From Mucilaginibacter ginsenosidivorans (GTDB lineage: Bacteria; Bacteroidota; Bacteroidia; Sphingobacteriales; Sphingobacteriaceae): DNA of 64,000 nucleotides. Position 1 is the first letter of the stretch. The number at the start of each line of letters is the position of its first letter. The position numbers were made by a program, and so were the translations under genes. The notes under the pieces are model-generated. The model did not search any database. It saw only the letters and a program-made list of their open reading frames with translations, and was not told where the DNA came from. Below are positions 9,053-17,444 of the stretch, in pieces. The DNA is taken from assembly GCF_007971025.1 (NCBI RefSeq), contig NZ_CP042436.1, forward strand, positions 2,914,001 to 2,978,000, given 5' to 3'.

Positions 9053-11034
9053 GATTTTTTCTTAAACACCAGCTGAGTTTTTTCCGCGGTCACTATCCGG
9101 TTAAAAAGTTCCTTCAGGCTGGTGTATTCATCCGTCCCGAAAACGGAACTATTGATCTGTGTTACATACGAAAATGTGAAAGTACTGCCATCGTTCTGGA
9201 AATCGGTTATAAACCGGCCCCCCTGGCTTGCCATCGAAAACGCCAACCCCTGCGGCGGGTTCTCGATAGCATACTGTGCCGGTAAATGAACGGTAATAAT
9301 ATACCGCTCTTCTGATGGTATGCCCATATCAACGGGGTAGTCGCGGTGCGCAAGTTTAAAAGGATTGGTCTTGATCTTGCCGATAATAAACGGATTAAAC
9401 CCAAGGCGGTCATGATTCATGCCATCGAAAGCGTTCATTTCCACCTGGTAGGTTTCGCCCACGGGCATATCCAGGCTGTCCACGTTTACAATGTCCGACT
9501 TTAAAATTTTGGTGCCCGGCATATCGGTGCTTAAATGATCTACATATTCGTCAAGCGAGTTGTATTTTTTTATTTCCTTTCGCCGCAGGTACCCGCTATA
9601 GCTGGACGAATAGCGAATAATATTACCTTTTAACTTACCATCGTCGCCAAGGGTAAGGTCAATATTGTAGGTTGTTTTAGCCCGTTGTGCCGTATTCATG
9701 TCCATCCAGTACGATGGCTTGTCGACGCTGAACACCCTGCCCTCGTCATTCAGGCAACGCAAAGGCAGCATACCAAAGGGCAGCATGGGATCGGTAGCAT
9801 CCAGCAGGTACACCTTGCCGTCAATTGAAGTTCTGGCTATTACGTAGTCGAAATCGTTGATAGTAGGGTACAATTTATTGATGGAACCGTTCTCCCGGGT
9901 CGAGATCAAAACAGCTTCGGCCGGTACGCCCGCTGATGTAAGTGCGTTTACCAGCGCCAGGTTTATATCCCCTGCGTCGCCGGTATGCGCATCCAGAGCT
10001 TTTTTTATTCCGTCTACACTGCCGTCGTTGTCTCTTTCGTTCCACTTAAAACTCTTCTGAATAAATGTGTAAACCGCTTTTGCTTTCGACAGGCTGTCCG
10101 TTTTTCCTGCTATCGCGGGGGCAACCCTGTCCTTTAGCATCTCCTTCCGTTTCAGTTGCCCGCCAAACCAATATTGTTCCTTTAGCTCGCGGTCAAGGTC
10201 CTTCCAGTCCTTTGAATACTTTTCTTTTGCGCCGGTTTGCAGGTTTGTAAATTCAACCAACTGCCAGTAAACCCCCGACAAGTAGTTATTCGGCGATGTC
10301 ATGTATTCCTCCCGCACAAATGCCGGAACGTCTTTCATGGTAAATGTCAGGTGCGAGCAATCGCATTTGGCGCCATGAAAGGTAAAACACTCGCGTTCGA
10401 TATCGGCTTTGCTGTCTGTCAGTTTGAGATAGCCACGTAATGATGCGTTATAGTTCCAGAAGCCGGGTATAAGGGCCTCAAATTGCGAGTTGAGTTTAGG
10501 AAGATAATCCTGGAACATCCACGAATGGAAGTGGTTCCAATAATAGGGCGACTCGATCTCATATTTGATATCGATAATACAGCCTTTACGCAGTGCGGGC
10601 ATGGCAAACTTAACCAGCGTATGGTGTTTATCCTGTTCAACACGAAATATCTTTTTGGGATCGAGCTCTGCCTTTTGCAGGTTGCCCGCATCATCTTTGT
10701 AATAGGTGATCGCTTTTACATCAACCAATTTTTCATAGACCAATCCATCACTGCTATAAACCGGTATCTCGAAGGTTCCGTATCGCTCAAATTCTTTATC
10801 GTCAAAAAACTTGATCTTAATGTGATGGTCAAATATAAGGTTAACATCCTCGCTATTGGTTTCGCTTATCCTGGCACGGCCATGTTCGTTCAAAACAAGG
10901 GCATGTGCTGATGTATCTTTGTCATATTTTTGCATATCCATCTCCTCCTGGCTCACCTCGCCGAATGGAAAATCCTGGGCAAATGTTACGGATGAAATTA
11001 GAGTGATGGCGATAAGGAGTATAAATTTTCTCAT
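9049..11034 (-). CDS. DUF3857-containing exported protein, first gene of the pair
   Basis: This 661-residue protein has signal peptide FILLIAITLISSVTFAQ. I choose the ATG at 11034 (MRKFILL), because the upstream in-frame start adds nine residues before the signal peptide. Residues of about 40-280 match DUF3857 (HIKIKFFDDKEFERYGTFEIP, CIIDIKYEIESPYYWNHFHSW). A transglutaminase-like region follows, but the position where the coupled paralogue has GDCKAL reads AGDINLALVNALTSAG, so the catalytic cysteine seems to be lost. It may be a non-catalytic partner of the downstream gene, with which it overlaps by 4 bp. The function is unknown. Confidence 0.82.
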   Translation of the reverse strand: MRKFILLIAITLISSVTFAQDFPFGEVSQEEMDMQKYDKDTSAHALVLNEHGRARISETNSEDVNLIFDHHIKIKFFDDKEFERYGTFEIPVYSSDGLVYEKLVDVKAITYYKDDAGNLQKAELDPKKIFRVEQDKHHTLVKFAMPALRKGCIIDIKYEIESPYYWNHFHSWMFQDYLPKLNSQFEALIPGFWNYNASLRGYLKLTDSKADIERECFTFHGAKCDCSHLTFTMKDVPAFVREEYMTSPNNYLSGVYWQLVEFTNLQTGAKEKYSKDWKDLDRELKEQYWFGGQLKRKEMLKDRVAPAIAGKTDSLSKAKAVYTFIQKSFKWNERDNDGSVDGIKKALDAHTGDAGDINLALVNALTSAGVPAEAVLISTRENGSINKLYPTINDFDYVIARTSIDGKVYLLDATDPMLPFGMLPLRCLNDEGRVFSVDKPSYWMDMNTAQRAKTTYNIDLTLGDDGKLKGNIIRYSSSYSGYLRRKEIKKYNSLDEYVDHLSTDMPGTKILKSDIVNVDSLDMPVGETYQVEMNAFDGMNHDRLGFNPFIIGKIKTNPFKLAHRDYPVDMGIPSEERYIITVHLPAQYAIENPPQGLAFSMASQGGRFITDFQNDGSTFTFSYVTQINSSVFGTDEYTSLKELFNRIVTAEKTQLVFKKKS

Positions 11035-11150
11035 ATTGTATATAAAGTTTGGTTTGTTCAAATTAAAAAAAATTAAACGGATATATAAATATTTAAAAAA
11101 TTTAATCGGCTCGAAACTTTTTATGACCTTTACGCCTCTGCATTTATAAA

Positions 11151-12230
11151 ATGAAATTAAATCTAAAACGCCCGCTGGCCTTCTTTGATATCGAATCTAC
11201 CGGCACTAATGTGGGCTCCGACCGTATAGTCGAACTGTCTGTTATCAAAATGAACCCGGATGGAAGCGAGGAGGTAAAAACCTGGCGCATGAACCCGGGC
11301 ATGCCGATCCCGCTCGAATCGTCACTGGTGCATGGGATATACGATGAGCATATAAAGGACGAACCTGCTTTTGGTGTGCTGGCCGCGTCTGTAGCGGAAT
11401 TTATTGGCGACAGCGACCTGGCGGGTTACAATTCCAATAAGTTTGATATACCGATGCTGATGGAGGAGTTTTTGCGCGTTGGGATTAATTTTGACCTGGA
11501 GAACCGGTTTTTTGTCGATGTGCAGAACATTTTTCACCAGATGGAGCAGCGCACATTAAAAGCGGCTTACCTGTTTTATTGCAACAAACAGATCATTAAT
11601 GCCCACTCGGCCGAGGCGGATACCCGGGCTACCATGGAGGTTTTGCTGGCGCAGATAGAAAAATATGAAGGTAAGGACTGGGAGGATAAGGCAGGTAAAA
11701 TATCGAAACCGGTAGTTAACGATATCGAGGCCCTTCACAAATTTACTAACCTGAACAGGCCGCTCGATTTTGCAGGCCGTATGGTTTATAACGACAAAGG
11801 CGAGGAACTTTTCAACTTTGGCAAGCATAAAGGCAAGCGGGTTGAAGATGTTTTCAATGCCGAGCCAAGCTATTTTTCGTGGATGATGCAGGGCGATTTT
11901 CCGCTTTATACCAAACAAAAACTCGAAGAAGTATACAACCGCTGGAACGCAAAAAGGGCGGCGGAACGCCAGCAGCAGCGCCCTGTTCAACCCCGGCCCG
12001 CTGACAATACCTCTAAACCCGTTCAACCCAAACCGGTTGAAGCGGAAGCAAAACCGGCAGAACAACGACCGGCAGCAATTCAACCCAAAAAAGAATTTCA
12101 CAAACCCGATAACCGTAACAACCAGCATCAAAATCGCCCGCAATTCAAAAAACAGGATGATGGGCCCGCCAAACCAGTTGACGATGATATGCTGAGCATG
12201 CTGAGGGATAAGTTTAAGAAGGGGTTGTGA
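11151..12230 (+). CDS. DnaQ-like 3'-5' exonuclease (DEDDh) with disordered tail
   Basis: The N-terminal 170 residues form an RNase T/DnaQ exonuclease: Exo I FFDIESTGTNVGSDRIVEL, Exo II GYNSNKFDIPML and Exo III with His and Asp in AHSAEADTRATMEV, the pattern of the DEDDh group. A second small module (about residues 225-265; FNFGKHKGKRVEDV, PSYFSWMMQGDFP) resembles the DUF3820 type often attached to such nucleases. The last 85 residues are Pro/Gln/Lys-rich and probably disordered. It is likely a DNA repair or proofreading nuclease separate from the replicase. Start at ATG 11151. No operon partner. Confidence 0.88.
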   Translation: MKLNLKRPLAFFDIESTGTNVGSDRIVELSVIKMNPDGSEEVKTWRMNPGMPIPLESSLVHGIYDEHIKDEPAFGVLAASVAEFIGDSDLAGYNSNKFDIPMLMEEFLRVGINFDLENRFFVDVQNIFHQMEQRTLKAAYLFYCNKQIINAHSAEADTRATMEVLLAQIEKYEGKDWEDKAGKISKPVVNDIEALHKFTNLNRPLDFAGRMVYNDKGEELFNFGKHKGKRVEDVFNAEPSYFSWMMQGDFPLYTKQKLEEVYNRWNAKRAAERQQQRPVQPRPADNTSKPVQPKPVEAEAKPAEQRPAAIQPKKEFHKPDNRNNQHQNRPQFKKQDDGPAKPVDDDMLSMLRDKFKKGL

Positions 12231-12308
12231 TTGGTTGGTAGTTCGCTAACTGGTTAATTAGTGACCGGTAATTAGTTGTTTTTGACGGCCTGATCACTGA
12301 TTAACTAA
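12231..12308. repeat. Low-complexity GGTTAATTAGTGA-type repeats
   Basis: The gap between two convergent genes consists of degenerate direct and inverted repeats of GGTT(A)ATTAGTGA and TGATCACTGATTAACTAATCAC. Similar word patterns recur at 22592-22625 and 25050-25095. No open frame or T-tract terminator is seen. Confidence 0.4.
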
Positions 12309-13250
12309 TCACAAATCACTATTTCCCAAAAATTCAATATTCCTCTTCAGCCCCGAATATTTCGTCCTTTTTACAGGCGAGTTTTTAAATACTTTCTGAA
12401 AGATGTCTTCGGTAATATCTTCCCAATCGCCTTTGTTCATCCCAAGCAGATCCTCTTTGGGCTGAAAGGAGCGCTCGTGGTTCAACACCGAAAAACGGTT
12501 CCATGGACATACATCCTGGCATACGTCGCAGCCGAACATCCAGTTATCCATTTTACCTTTAAATTCGCCCGGTATCTCGTTTTTTAGTTCGATGGTCAGG
12601 TACGATATACACCGGCTGCCGTCAACCACGTAAGGCGCAACAATAGCTTCCGTAGGGCAGGCGTCGATACAGCGGGTACAAGTGCCGCAATGGTCGGCGG
12701 TGGCGGGTACATCATATTCGAGCTCGATGTCTACTATCAGCTCTGCCAGGAAAAAGAACGAACCTTTTTTTGTATTGATCAGGTTGGTGTTCTTACCTAT
12801 CCAGCCCAGAGCTGCCTTTTTGGCCCAGGCCTTATCCAATACCGGCGCCGAATCAACAAAGGCACGGCCATGTACTTCACCTATCTTTTCGTTTATGATC
12901 TCGAGCAATTGTTTCAGTTTGGCCTTGATCACCTGGTGATAATCGTCACCATACGCGTATTTAGATATTTTTGGCGCAGCTGGATCAAACTGGCTTTGAT
13001 TGGTATAGTAATTTAACCCCAATGAAATGACCGACTTTGCTCCATCAACCAATAAGCGTGGATCCAGCCGTTTATCAAAGTGGTTTTCCATGTACTGCAT
13101 CTCGCCTTGCATGCCCTTTTTTAGCCAGGCTTCAAGGCGGGGCGCCTCTTCCTCCAGGAAATCAGCCTTAGCGATACCGCAAAACATAAAGCCAAGGTTT
13201 TTGGCCTCCTTTTTTATGAGTTTGCTGTATGCTGTCAGGTGTTGCTGCAT
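12309..13250 (-). CDS. queG: Epoxyqueuosine reductase QueG
   Basis: QueG carries out the last step of queuosine synthesis in tRNA, reducing epoxyqueuosine with a cobalamin cofactor and two [4Fe-4S] clusters. The 313-residue protein shows the cobalamin-binding N-terminal domain with the conserved segment around [14 protein letters not shown] and [25 protein letters not shown]. Two ferredoxin-like cysteine sets follow: [12 protein letters not shown] and [10 protein letters not shown]. The length is normal although the C-terminal HEAT repeat found in some homologues is absent. A TATCTTTG box lies 5 bases upstream of the ATG, suggesting a leaderless message. The gene is monocistronic. Confidence 0.96.
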   Translation of the reverse strand: MQQHLTAYSKLIKKEAKNLGFMFCGIAKADFLEEEAPRLEAWLKKGMQGEMQYMENHFDKRLDPRLLVDGAKSVISLGLNYYTNQSQFDPAAPKISKYAYGDDYHQVIKAKLKQLLEIINEKIGEVHGRAFVDSAPVLDKAWAKKAALGWIGKNTNLINTKKGSFFFLAELIVDIELEYDVPATADHCGTCTRCIDACPTEAIVAPYVVDGSRCISYLTIELKNEIPGEFKGKMDNWMFGCDVCQDVCPWNRFSVLNHERSFQPKEDLLGMNKGDWEDITEDIFQKVFKNSPVKRTKYSGLKRNIEFLGNSDL

Positions 13251-13255
13251 CAGCG

Positions 13256-13263
13256 CAAAGATA
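13256..13263 (-). promoter_or_regulatory. -7 box TATCTTTG of queG
   Basis: On the minus strand TATCTTTG matches TAnnTTTG exactly and ends 5 bases before the queG ATG at 13250. The predicted transcription start therefore falls at the start codon. Confidence 0.5.
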
Positions 13264-13378
13264 CAATAACCCGGCGGAACGGCATGCGGCAGCGTAAATG
13301 CTGAATTTAATGGAAAACAGAATCGGGTTATTACCGTTGTATAAATATAAAGTAAGTTCGCGATAAGCTTCTTATTAA

Positions 13379-13480
13379 CCTCACCTGGTTCCTCTCCGAC
13401 GAAAGAAGACTTTGACTGGCAAAAACAATGTGTTTTCCCTTTTTAAGCGCCTATGTTCCGGAGAAAGGTTGGGATGAGGT
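13379..13480. repeat. Degenerate inverted-repeat element (CCTCACC...GAGG)
   Basis: The left arm CCTCACCTGGTTCCTCTCCG (13379-13398) and the right arm ending GGTTGGGATGAGG (to 13479) are imperfect reverse complements across a non-coding centre of about 60 bases. It looks like a decayed miniature element of the CCTCACCCC-CTCTCC kind. It sits between queG and the SpoIIAA-like gene and holds no open frame. Confidence 0.5.
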
Positions 13481-13528
13481 GACGTTATAGCTTATCCCGG
13501 ACCCGCATTCATATAAATACGAAAGATT

Positions 13529-13993
13529 ATGTTAAAATTCATTAATGATTTACCAGCCGATGTAGTTGGAGTTTATGCTTCCGGCGAGGTAAATAAAGAA
13601 GATTATGAGAGAGTGCTTATTCCCCGTATGGAAGAATTGGCAAAAAAACAGGGCGAGATCAGTTACCTGCTGGTGCTGGAAACGGACGTGCAAAATTTTT
13701 CGGCCGCTGCGTGGTGGCAGGATTTTAAGCTTGGCCTGAAAAATTTTGGCAAATGGAAAAAAATAGCCGTCGTAACCGATCAGAAGGGCGTGGAATGGTT
13801 CACCGATTTTTTTGAACATTTTATTCCCGGCGAGTCGAGGGGCTACAAACTAAGCGAATTAAATGACGCCATAGATTGGGTATCGCACGACGAGGAACCC
13901 GAGCCTGCCGAAATATCATCCGATGAGGTTAAAGAGAATGTTGCAGGAAGGTCGTCTAATAAAGGGCAGGGACCGGCAGGGGAAAATCTGTAA
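13529..13993 (+). CDS. SpoIIAA-like (STAS-fold) protein
   Basis: A 154-residue soluble protein. Residues 1-122 fit the SpoIIAA-like family (former DUF3478): an N-terminal beta strand (VVGVYASGEVNKEDYE), a long helix (LIPRMEELAKKQG), the strand YLLVLETD, a Trp-rich segment FSAAAWWQDFKLGLKNFGKWKKIAVVTD and a helix WFTDFFEHFIPGE. The last 30 residues are acidic and low-complexity. Family members are small STAS-fold proteins of unclear role, possibly binding lipophilic ligands. The gene ends 4 bases before a small disordered protein gene and probably shares its transcript. Confidence 0.78.
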   Translation: MLKFINDLPADVVGVYASGEVNKEDYERVLIPRMEELAKKQGEISYLLVLETDVQNFSAAAWWQDFKLGLKNFGKWKKIAVVTDQKGVEWFTDFFEHFIPGESRGYKLSELNDAIDWVSHDEEPEPAEISSDEVKENVAGRSSNKGQGPAGENL

Positions 13994-13997
13994 AGCT

Positions 13998-14231
13998 ATG
14001 GAAAATACGGCAGTAAATAACCCGAAAGACGGACAGGTAACGAACAGGGACGACTCGGTAACCAATAAGGACGGCGACAACTACCTGGAAAGAGGCGCGC
14101 GGCGAACAGATGAGCCTAAAAAGGGGGATGTACAGGTGCCGACGGCAACGCCGGACAATAATAGCGGCGACCCGGGGCCGCCGGCCGAAAGCGAAAGAAA
14201 CAAAGATGAGGCACCCGGGGCAGATAAGTGA
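13998..14231 (+). CDS. Small hydrophilic, probably disordered protein
   Basis: This 77-residue frame starts at ATG 13998, four bases after the previous stop, and is almost entirely Asn, Asp, Glu, Lys, Pro and Gly, with repeats such as NRDDSVTNKDGDN and GDPGPPAESERNKDE. No hydrophobic core or known domain is visible, so it is expected to be disordered. Close spacing behind the SpoIIAA-like gene and a clean ATG support a real gene in the same operon. Its role is unknown. The composition resembles stress-associated hydrophilic proteins, but that is only an impression. Confidence 0.5.
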   Translation: MENTAVNNPKDGQVTNRDDSVTNKDGDNYLERGARRTDEPKKGDVQVPTATPDNNSGDPGPPAESERNKDEAPGADK

Positions 14232-14234
14232 CGA

Positions 14235-14726
14235 TCAATGCTGATCAAAGAAACCTACCTGCTTTAAAAAGGCTACCTGGTCGAAATAAACGGTTTCTTT
14301 AGCAATTTTGTCGCCCTTCAGTTCGAATATAGCACAGGCTTTAAGCAAATACTTTTTGCCCTTCATATACTCCGGTTCGCCACCTTCGGGGTTCGACAGG
14401 GTACCTGTCCAGGTGTACTCGACGATTACTTTATCGCCGGCGTCGATGGTGTTCGTAACGGTATAGGCCAGGTCCGGTGTCGATTTGAAATATCGCCCAT
14501 AAGTTTCTTTGAGGCTCTCTTCGCCAGCTTTGGCACCCTCCCAATTGGGGGAGAATACCTGGGCGTCGGCAGTATATCCCGCGGCAATGACTTTTACATC
14601 GTGGCTGTTCAGCGCTTTAAAGTGACCTTCGATAACGTTTTGCGATTGCGCAATAACGTTAAGTGTTAATAACGTCAACGTTATAATGGCGCTGCCGAAA
14701 ATATATACCCTGTTTTTTATTTGCAT
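14235..14726 (-). CDS. SnoaL-like / NTF2-fold secreted protein
   Basis: I start this gene at ATG 14726 (MQIKNRVY), giving 163 residues with a signal peptide (IFGSAIITLTLLTLNVIAQ). The upstream start would put 18 unlikely residues before it. The mature part reads NVIEGHFKALNSHDVKVIAAGYTADAQVFSP, then KETYGRYFKSTPDLAYTVTNTIDAGDKVIVEYTWTGT, the normal pattern of SnoaL-like polyketide-cyclase or ester-cyclase relatives. No catalytic residues can be assigned safely, and many family members are ligand-binding proteins without known activity. The gene is convergent with the preceding small gene, their stops 3 bases apart. Confidence 0.72.
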   Translation of the reverse strand: MQIKNRVYIFGSAIITLTLLTLNVIAQSQNVIEGHFKALNSHDVKVIAAGYTADAQVFSPNWEGAKAGEESLKETYGRYFKSTPDLAYTVTNTIDAGDKVIVEYTWTGTLSNPEGGEPEYMKGKKYLLKACAIFELKGDKIAKETVYFDQVAFLKQVGFFDQH

Positions 14727-14885
14727 AATTAAATGTACATACACACAGCCATTTAGATAAAGCGTTATTTTAAAAATCACCCCTTAGGGGTGAGGTCGTT
14801 TGTCGCAAATACACCTCATCAATGTCTTTCCCGGCCACCTGTTTTGTAATTTACTATAGCGAAATTTGATCTAAAATTAATAGTA

Positions 14886-15287
14886 ATGGATAAGATCGAA
14901 ATCAAAGAAGACTGCAAAGTAGTCGACGCCCGGAACGCTATGCTCAACGGCTCCTATTTTAACGATGTAGCCATGACGAACGTCAAGATCATCAATGCCA
15001 ATTTGAGCGATCTGGAAATAGAAGGCGCGCAATTAGGCGGAGCATTTATTCATAACATCGGCGGTCCCCTGGAAGGTCACCCGGCATATGACCCCAATTT
15101 TAAGCAGCGCCCTGTACGCTTTGAAGATTGCAATCTAAATAACAGCACCTTTACCGATTGCAACCTCGCAGGTGTTTTAATCACCGATTGCAACCTTAAA
15201 GGTGTTTCAATCACCGATTGCAACATCAGTGGGTTAATTATTAATGGGGTAAATATCGAAGAGCTTTTGAAAGCATATCGTAAATAA
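14886..15287 (+). CDS. Pentapeptide-repeat-like protein
   Basis: The 133-residue protein is built of A(D/N)LxX-like pentads. The first group covers about residues 15-55 (NGSYFNDVAMTNVKIINANLSDLEIEGAQL). The second covers residues 76-125, where a DCNL(K/N/A)G unit recurs four times. Between them is an insert, GGPLEGHPAYDPNFKQRP. Such proteins fold as a right-handed quadrilateral beta-helix. No signal peptide is present, so it should be cytoplasmic. The function is unknown. The DCN repeats are nearly identical at the DNA level (CCGATTGCAA), suggesting recent internal duplication. Confidence 0.75.
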   Translation: MDKIEIKEDCKVVDARNAMLNGSYFNDVAMTNVKIINANLSDLEIEGAQLGGAFIHNIGGPLEGHPAYDPNFKQRPVRFEDCNLNNSTFTDCNLAGVLITDCNLKGVSITDCNISGLIINGVNIEELLKAYRK

Positions 15288-15294
15288 AAAACCA

Positions 15295-15425
15295 TGTCAT
15301 TTCGACAAGGAACGAGGAGAAATCTTATACAAACGACGTTCGGATAGTGTATAAGATTTTTTCGCTCGCATAGTCCAGCCGCAAGCCCGCTAAACAGAAA
15401 GTTCTCGCTATCGTTCGAAATGACA
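15295..15425. repeat. MITE-like inverted-repeat element with internal hairpin
   Basis: Perfect 11-base terminal inverted repeats TGTCATTTCGA (15295-15305) and TCGAAATGACA (15415-15425) enclose a non-coding 131-base unit. A second perfect 11-base inverted repeat lies inside: AATCTTATACA (15321-15331) and TGTATAAGATT (15348-15358), the latter followed by a T-run, so it can also serve as terminator for the pentapeptide-repeat gene. No transposase is present. The unit resembles recurrent intergenic repeats of Sphingobacteriaceae, from memory. A degenerate relative may sit at 2509-2560. Confidence 0.75.
15321..15364 (+). terminator. Terminator-like hairpin inside the repeat element
   Basis: The stem AATCTTATACA / TGTATAAGATT with a 16-base loop is followed by TTTTT. 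It lies 34 bases after the stop of the pentapeptide-repeat gene. Confidence 0.5.
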
Positions 15426-15454
15426 AAGCAGGCTTCCCTTTAGGGGCCGGGGGC

Positions 15455-16234
15455 TTAAAAACTATGCCTGATACTATTGCTCAGGTTTTTTACTGTCCAG
15501 TAACCGCTGTCAAGTATACGGCGAACGGTCATTAACGGGTCATTCGCATCGCGCTTGTCGGCCAGTTGGAAAGCCAGTTTAAACCCGCGTTTGTGCAATT
15601 GGGGCAGGTTCTGTTCGCTCCACACACCAAACGGGTAAGCAAAATATTTAACCGGTTTGCCGGTAATTTCCTCTAACTTTTTAGTAGGCTTATCTAATTG
15701 AATTTCCCAATCCTTCGCCGTTGATAATTTCTTAAAGTTGCTATGGTTCCAGGTGTGGCTCGCTATCACGTTGCCTTCGTCCGATAACTGCTTGATCTGC
15801 GCCGAGCTCATGTAATGCTTAACTTTCCCGATAGAAACAGTCATGATAAAAAACACACCTTTAAACCCGTATTTTTTCATTTCCGGGCGGGCTATTTCAA
15901 ACTGGTCGAGGTCGGTATCGTCAAAAGTAAGCATAATGGGCTTGCTGGGCAGCGCCGTGCCTTTGGTCAGGTAATCATACAACTGATCGGGTAATATAGT
16001 ATGGTATCCGCTGTCGGCCAGCATTTTCAGGTGAGCCTTGAAAGCAGCCGGTGGAATGATATAGTCCTTGTCAACTTTAGAATCCTTTGGCCGCCAGTCG
16101 CGTATTTGGTGGTAGCATAATATCGGCACCTGTTTGCGTGCCATTATTGCGGCTTTATTTTCCTGTGCAGATGAAGTAAAAACTGATGTTAACAGTAAGG
16201 CTGATCCTAAGATAGCTGAGGTTATTTTTGACAT
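15455..16234 (-). CDS. Secreted polysaccharide deacetylase (NodB homology domain)
   Basis: This carbohydrate esterase family 4-type enzyme would remove N- or O-acetyl groups from a polysaccharide outside the cytoplasm. The signal peptide (residues 1-23, ending SSAQ) precedes a segment PILCYHQIRDW typical of the family. Metal-binding motifs are visible: TFDDTD (motif 1, catalytic Asp and metal Asp) and SHTWNHSNF (motif 2, His-x3-His). YPFGVWSEQN corresponds to motif 3. The length of 259 residues is normal. The gene stands alone, convergent with the pentapeptide-repeat gene. Substrate (peptidoglycan, chitin or exopolysaccharide) cannot be told from sequence. Confidence 0.9.
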   Translation of the reverse strand: MSKITSAILGSALLLTSVFTSSAQENKAAIMARKQVPILCYHQIRDWRPKDSKVDKDYIIPPAAFKAHLKMLADSGYHTILPDQLYDYLTKGTALPSKPIMLTFDDTDLDQFEIARPEMKKYGFKGVFFIMTVSIGKVKHYMSSAQIKQLSDEGNVIASHTWNHSNFKKLSTAKDWEIQLDKPTKKLEEITGKPVKYFAYPFGVWSEQNLPQLHKRGFKLAFQLADKRDANDPLMTVRRILDSGYWTVKNLSNSIRHSF

Positions 16235-16330
16235 AATAAAGGGGTAATTTTATAAGCGCGAAATTAGAATAAATACCTGTTTTATAAACGATAATTATCA
16301 ACAATTAAACAGAAATAACGTTGATCTATT

Positions 16331-17443
16331 ATGTGGCTCATGGTAAAAAACATCTTTACCGAATTATTTTACATGATATGGGAGATCTATTGGGGCCTGG
16401 CGCTGGGCTTTATTTTGTCTTCGCTAGTAAGGGCATTTATCTCGACGGAAACCATCAGTTCCCGACTCGGAAAAAACAATTTAAAGGCTATTGCGCTATC
16501 AACTTTTTTTGGGGCGATCTCGTCGTCTTGTTCCTACGCAGCGGCCTCCATGGCGCGTACGCTTAAACTGAAAGGCTCCACGTGGCCCAATGCGGTAACC
16601 TTTATGGCTGCAAGCACCAACCTGGTGTTCGAAATATTCATCGTTATCGTCACCCTGCTTGGCTGGGCATTTTTTGGTGCCGAAGTAGCGGGCGGCTTAT
16701 TATTTATCATCATTTCGGCATCGCTTATTGCATGGTTTTACCCCAAAAAGGTAAAGGACGACGGCGACAAGCATCTTGAACATACCGGGCATGCGCCCGG
16801 CGGACACGAACATGATCACGGTGCTCATCACCATCACACCGGTAATTCGTTTGGGAAGAAACTCGCCACAGCCAGCGGGCATTTTTATATGGATGTAATG
16901 ATGGTCGGGAAGGATATTCTTATCGGCGTTGTTATTGCATCTGTATTGATGGCGGTTGTGCCGCTCACTTTTTGGAACACGCTCTTTTTAACCAATAATC
17001 ATGGCTTGCCGCATTTTGTGGTATTGCTTTGGAATATACTTATGGGCGTGTTTATTGCTATTATCAGTTTTGTTTGTTCGGTAGGGAACCTGGTAATAGC
17101 AACGGTGTTCTGGCACGGCGGAATATCCTTTGGCGGCGTGGTAGCCTATATCCTTGCCGACCTGGTGACGATACCTATGCTGGCTGTGTACCGCCGCTAT
17201 TACGGTACCAAAACTATGCTGGCGCTGCTGCTGTTCCTGGCAGTTAGCATTATTATTGCAAGTTTGCTGGTCGACGTGAGCTTCGATGTAATGGGCTGGA
17301 TACCCAAACATCCCAAAACCGGCTTTATGGCCATGCACGATGCTATTAAACTGAATTACGAAACAATTCTGAACATCATCTTTATTCCCGCCTCCATTAT
17401 TTATTTCTTTTGGGGGCGGAAACAAAGTAATATGAGCATGTAG
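16331..17443 (+). CDS. SO_0444-like Cu/Zn efflux permease with His-rich loop
   Basis: A 370-residue inner-membrane permease of the DUF318/ArsP_1 group with about ten hydrophobic helices. The first half contains the conserved stretch STFFGAISSSCSYAAASMARTLKLKG, with a CSYA motif characteristic of the family. The second half repeats the theme at FVCSVGNLVIATVFWHGGISFGG. The central cytoplasmic loop (about residues 145-185) is very rich in histidine (HEHDHGAHHHH), as expected for a transporter handling zinc, copper or similar ions. Metal specificity is inference. The stop lies 1 base from the convergent Gfo/Idh gene. Confidence 0.78.
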   Translation: MWLMVKNIFTELFYMIWEIYWGLALGFILSSLVRAFISTETISSRLGKNNLKAIALSTFFGAISSSCSYAAASMARTLKLKGSTWPNAVTFMAASTNLVFEIFIVIVTLLGWAFFGAEVAGGLLFIIISASLIAWFYPKKVKDDGDKHLEHTGHAPGGHEHDHGAHHHHTGNSFGKKLATASGHFYMDVMMVGKDILIGVVIASVLMAVVPLTFWNTLFLTNNHGLPHFVVLLWNILMGVFIAIISFVCSVGNLVIATVFWHGGISFGGVVAYILADLVTIPMLAVYRRYYGTKTMLALLLFLAVSIIIASLLVDVSFDVMGWIPKHPKTGFMAMHDAIKLNYETILNIIFIPASIIYFFWGRKQSNMSM

Positions 17444-17444
17444 C

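Noticed and set aside
15110..15240. DCN repeats of the pentapeptide gene as a CRISPR-like array
   Set aside because: The repeats are in frame, of coding type and spaced as protein repeats without variable spacers.
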